Of a stretch of DNA of 64,000 nt, positions 61,742-64,000 are shown in pieces; position 1 is the first letter of the stretch, and each line of letters starts with the position of its first letter. The notes beneath the pieces were generated by a model. It was given only the letters and a program-made list of their open reading frames with translations, ran no database searches and had not been told where the DNA came from. The position numbers and the translations under genes are program-made. The stretch comes from DASUAS01 sp963841415 (lineage in GTDB: Bacteria; Actinomycetota; Acidimicrobiia; IMCC26256; DASPTH01): positions 434,001 through 498,000 of the forward strand of contig CAWJCN010000004.1 in assembly GCA_963841415.1 (NCBI GenBank). The letters run 5' to 3'.

Positions 61742-61747
61742 ATCGTA
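61742..61747 (-). promoter_or_regulatory. -10 box (TACGAT) for the RHH antitoxin
   Basis: TACGAT on the minus strand ends 7 nt before GTG 61734; leaderless geometry. Confidence 0.45.
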
Positions 61748-61753
61748 CGGATC

Positions 61754-63133
61754 CTACGCACGTGACAGACGCGCGTAGGCCCGGCGCGCCCGCTGGTACA
61801 CGGGCGAGTCAGCGGAGACGCGGGCCCGAACGGCATCCTTGGCCCGCCGCTCCACGGACGCGCGCAGCCATGTCACCAGCCCGAGGCGGCGGCGGTACTC
61901 GGCGAAGTAGGCGCGCAGCTCGGCGTCGGTGCGGGCCCGCCCGTTGTCGGCGTACTTCGTGACCCACGGAGTGAAGCCGGGGTACAGGCCCGAGCTCGGC
62001 CACGGTCCGTGCAGCGTCGTCTGCACGTAGTTGCCGATGAGCAGGTCGTCGAAGATCTCCCACTCGACGGCGCGCATCAGCGACGCCCGCGGGACCGCGA
62101 ACGTGACCGCACGGCCGGTCTCACGCCCGCCGAGCTCGATGTCGTGCTCCTCGCCACCGACCCGGAACACCACGCGATCGAGATTGCGCGCGAGCCGCGG
62201 CACCGCGGTGAAGTAACGGCGGAGCGCGTCGACGTCGTCGCGCTCGAGCATCTCGACCCAGTCGTCACCGAACTCCCCCGGCGTGTACGCGACGTCGGGC
62301 GCCGGTGCAGGATCGATCGCCTCCCACGACCCACTGGTGCAGTCGTACCGCACGAACGCAGGGAGCAGCGTGACCCGGTTGGAACGGAAGCCGCGCTCGT
62401 AGTCGGCCACCGGCGTCGTCCACTCGTTCGCCCACGCGCTGTCGGTGCGCTGGTAGCGGTGGAACGAGCTGAACGGCACGAAATGGGTGGCCCCGAACGT
62501 CTCGGTCATCCGAGCCACGTCGGCCCCGACCTCGAATCCGCCCTCCCGTCGCAGCTGGGCGAGGCTCGGCACCCGCGTCCCGTCGTCGTCGACGAAGTTG
62601 ATCATGTCGGCGTCGCCGTAACCGCTGAGCCGGAGCAGGAACGATCGGGGGAACGCCCGGATGGCCCGCTTGACCAGCAGCCCCCACCCCCGATCCTGGG
62701 CGTCGTTGAGATTCACGACCAGCTCGCCGCCCACGTCGATGAGCAGCACCGCGTCCTGGCCCTCGTCGGCGATGCACAGGATCCGCACCCGCTCCGAGAT
62801 GGGCACCCAGGTGGAATCGGGGAGCACCTCCACCCGGTAGCCGTCGCGGGTGAGATCGGAGGCGATCCGCCCGCCCACGTGGTCGGGGAGCAGGATCCGG
62901 GTGTCGCGGAATAGGGGCAGCGACGCGGGGTTGAGGTGGTCGGGATGACCATGCGAGAACCAGACCGCGCCCGCAGCGCGCACCGCGTCCGCCTGGGCCT
63001 CCGGGACCGGGTACGACAGGCCCCAGCTGCCGAAATAGGCCGATCCCTGGACCCACGGGTCGGTCGCCAGCACCGGCTCCCGGTCGTGGACGACGACCGT
63101 GGCGTTCCCGATCGTCTCGAAACCGAGGTCCAC
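61754..63133 (-). CDS. MBL-fold protein similar to CMP-Neu5Ac hydroxylase-like enzymes
   Basis: A ~459-aa protein. The metallo-beta-lactamase-like domain has FSHGHPDHLNP as its metal motif, IGNATVVVHDREPVLATDPW near the start, and VVNLNDAQDRGWGLLVKRAI, like CMP-N-acetylneuraminate hydroxylase relatives. Residues ~290-459 form a separate C-terminal region (RRYFTAVPRLARNLDRVVF). No Rieske motif (CPHH pair) is seen, so hydroxylation as in animal CMAH is not supported. GTG 63133 has a TACTGT box 7 nt upstream; GTG 63142 is an alternative. Confidence 0.72.
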   Translation of the reverse strand: MDLGFETIGNATVVVHDREPVLATDPWVQGSAYFGSWGLSYPVPEAQADAVRAAGAVWFSHGHPDHLNPASLPLFRDTRILLPDHVGGRIASDLTRDGYRVEVLPDSTWVPISERVRILCIADEGQDAVLLIDVGGELVVNLNDAQDRGWGLLVKRAIRAFPRSFLLRLSGYGDADMINFVDDDGTRVPSLAQLRREGGFEVGADVARMTETFGATHFVPFSSFHRYQRTDSAWANEWTTPVADYERGFRSNRVTLLPAFVRYDCTSGSWEAIDPAPAPDVAYTPGEFGDDWVEMLERDDVDALRRYFTAVPRLARNLDRVVFRVGGEEHDIELGGRETGRAVTFAVPRASLMRAVEWEIFDDLLIGNYVQTTLHGPWPSSGLYPGFTPWVTKYADNGRARTDAELRAYFAEYRRRLGLVTWLRASVERRAKDAVRARVSADSPVYQRARRAYARLSRA

Positions 63134-63140
63134 CGGGAGC

Positions 63141-63146
63141 ACAGTA
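63141..63146 (-). promoter_or_regulatory. -10 box (TACTGT) fixing the GTG at 63133
   Basis: TACTGT on the minus strand ends 7 nt before GTG 63133, whereas it would overlap the alternative start GTG 63142; hence 63133 is preferred. Confidence 0.45.
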
Positions 63147-63270
63147 GGGTTTGTGTCCGACGGTCATCCGGGCACGCTTGCTCCTCCGAATGGCGTGCAA
63201 CGTTCCCGGGCGCACCGGGACTGCAGACGACGGCTCCGTCCCGCTCCCCCGCCCCCGAGGAGGCGTGCCC

Positions 63271-63345
63271 GTGAACTCGTGGTACCTCTGGTCCGCCCCG
63301 GTCCGGAACCTCACCTGGGTCGCCGCCCACTTCGGCCATCGCTGA
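63271..63345 (+). CDS. Possible 24-aa leader peptide before egtA
   Basis: GTG 63271 follows a strong GAGGAGG site by 7 nt and encodes MNSWYLWSAPVRNLTW then VAAHFGHR, with three Trp in 24 residues. Its TGA lies 2 nt before the egtA ATG, whose own start has no ribosome-binding site, so translation would be coupled. It could be a leader peptide or a small functional protein. The strong ribosome-binding site is the main support. Confidence 0.5.
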   Translation: MNSWYLWSAPVRNLTWVAAHFGHR

Positions 63346-63347
63346 CG

Positions 63348-64000
63348 ATGCCTTCGCCGACACGCGTCCTCACCGTCGCCGACGTCCACCGCTACGTGGA
63401 CGAGCAGGTCTTCGGGACCCCGGCCAGCGGCGCCGGGGAGGGCCGGGTCGGCATCGAGCTCGAGTGGATCGCGGTCGCGCACGACGGCACGCCGTCCACC
63501 CCCGCGGGGCTCGCGGCGTGCCTCCCGCGGCTCCCCGGCGCGAGCCGGGTCACGTTCGAGCCCGGCGGCCAGCTGGAGCTGAGCGGCCCGCCCGCGGCCT
63601 CGGTCGGCGCTGCCATCGCCGCCATGCGCGCAGACACCGCGGCGGTGCGCGACGGGTTCGGCGCCGCGGGGATCGACCTCGTGGGCGCGGGCATCGACAC
63701 CCGCGGAGACGTCGCGCGCGTGTTGCACGAGCCCCGCTACTCGGCCATGGAGGAGTACTTCGACACCGCCTGGCCGGCCGGTCGCACGATGATGCGCAAC
63801 ACCGCGTCGATCCAGGTCAACGTGGACGTCGGTGGCCCTGACGACATCGACGACCGCTGGCACCGCGCGCACGACCTCGGGCCGCTGCTCACCGCGTGCT
63901 TCGCGAACTCGCCCTTCGACGCGACGGGTCGTCCCTCGGGGTTCCGCTCCACCCGCGCCGCGGTCTGGAACGCGATCGATCCCGCCCGCACCGACTCGGC
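63348..64000 (+). CDS. egtA: Glutamate-cysteine ligase-like EgtA (3' truncated)
   Basis: The first 217 codons of an ATP-dependent ligase that joins glutamate and cysteine for ergothioneine synthesis (or a related GCS2-type ligase). VGIELEWIAVAHDG, FEPGGQLELSGPPAASVG and MMRNTASIQVNVDVGG match the family. The gene runs past the window's end. ATG 63348 follows the small peptide stop by 2 nt. egtB, egtC and egtD, if present, would lie outside the window. Confidence 0.88.
   Translation, partial: MPSPTRVLTVADVHRYVDEQVFGTPASGAGEGRVGIELEWIAVAHDGTPSTPAGLAACLPRLPGASRVTFEPGGQLELSGPPAASVGAAIAAMRADTAAVRDGFGAAGIDLVGAGIDTRGDVARVLHEPRYSAMEEYFDTAWPAGRTMMRNTASIQVNVDVGGPDDIDDRWHRAHDLGPLLTACFANSPFDATGRPSGFRSTRAAVWNAIDPARTDS

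Noticed and set aside
11058..64000. CRISPR array or integrase/transposase genes
   Set aside because: No array of direct repeats with regular spacers and no recombinase-like protein was seen; only tandem duplications and the two-copy palindrome.

Overview
The window is high-GC DNA with short or absent intergenic gaps, chains of 4-nt start/stop overlaps, frequent GTG/TTG starts and G+C in nearly every third codon position. With Tad-type ATPases, DprE1/DprE2, an EgtA-like ligase and MauE/MauD-type proteins, this points to an actinomycetote, probably an Acidimicrobiia-like lineage. The assignment is inferred from gene content; no rRNA or tRNA gene was found. Many genes appear leaderless: a TANNNT -10 hexamer lies 6-10 nt before the start codon, and this helped choose several starts.

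Layout. 1-2.3 kb: end of a Flp/Tad pilus operon (CpaE-like, CpaF). 2.3-6.1 kb (minus): secreted cupredoxin/beta-helix protein, leucyl aminopeptidase, cobalamin adenosyltransferase. 6.2-9.4 kb: decaprenyl-phosphoryl-arabinose module (UbiA-type transferase, DprE1, DprE2). 9.4-14.5 kb: degenerate GGDEF protein, HAD hydrolase, small ABM-like protein, B12-dependent methionine synthase. 14.6-17.7 kb (minus): two tandem secreted HExxH metalloprotease paralogues, one frameshifted. 17.8-38 kb: large surface-polysaccharide region with RmlA, RmlC and RmlB, several glycosyltransferases, a nucleotide-sugar dehydrogenase, an epimerase, methyltransferases, GT-C-type membrane proteins and a Wzm/Wzt ABC exporter. 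38-44.9 kb (minus): membrane protein, M24 peptidase, a LipB-LipA fusion, the E2 and E3 subunits of a 2-oxo acid dehydrogenase, and a possible 29-aa membrane peptide. 45-48.5 kb: flippase, glycosyltransferase and GDP-sugar reductase. 48.5-51 kb: small conserved genes and a structured non-coding tandem repeat.

The most unusual locus is 51.2-55.5 kb (minus). It is a tightly coupled five-gene operon with a MauD-like membrane thioredoxin, an unknown protein, a MauE-like membrane protein, a Tat-exported lipoprotein that joins a methylamine-dehydrogenase-light-chain-like Cys-rich domain to a C-terminal beta-propeller, and a secreted partner. No MauB heavy chain or MauG-like haem protein is in the window, and two residues of the classical TTQ site look changed. 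55.5-64 kb: AbiEi-like pseudogene, acyl-CoA dehydrogenase, metallo-hydrolase, methionine aminopeptidase, two divergent glycosyltransferases, an orphan RHH antitoxin with a broken neighbour, a CMP-Neu5Ac-hydroxylase-like MBL protein, a possible 24-aa peptide gene, and the start of egtA.

Other non-coding signals: a 54-bp imperfect palindrome occurs twice, about 52 kb apart, and several genes carry single frameshifts that are either real decay or assembly errors.
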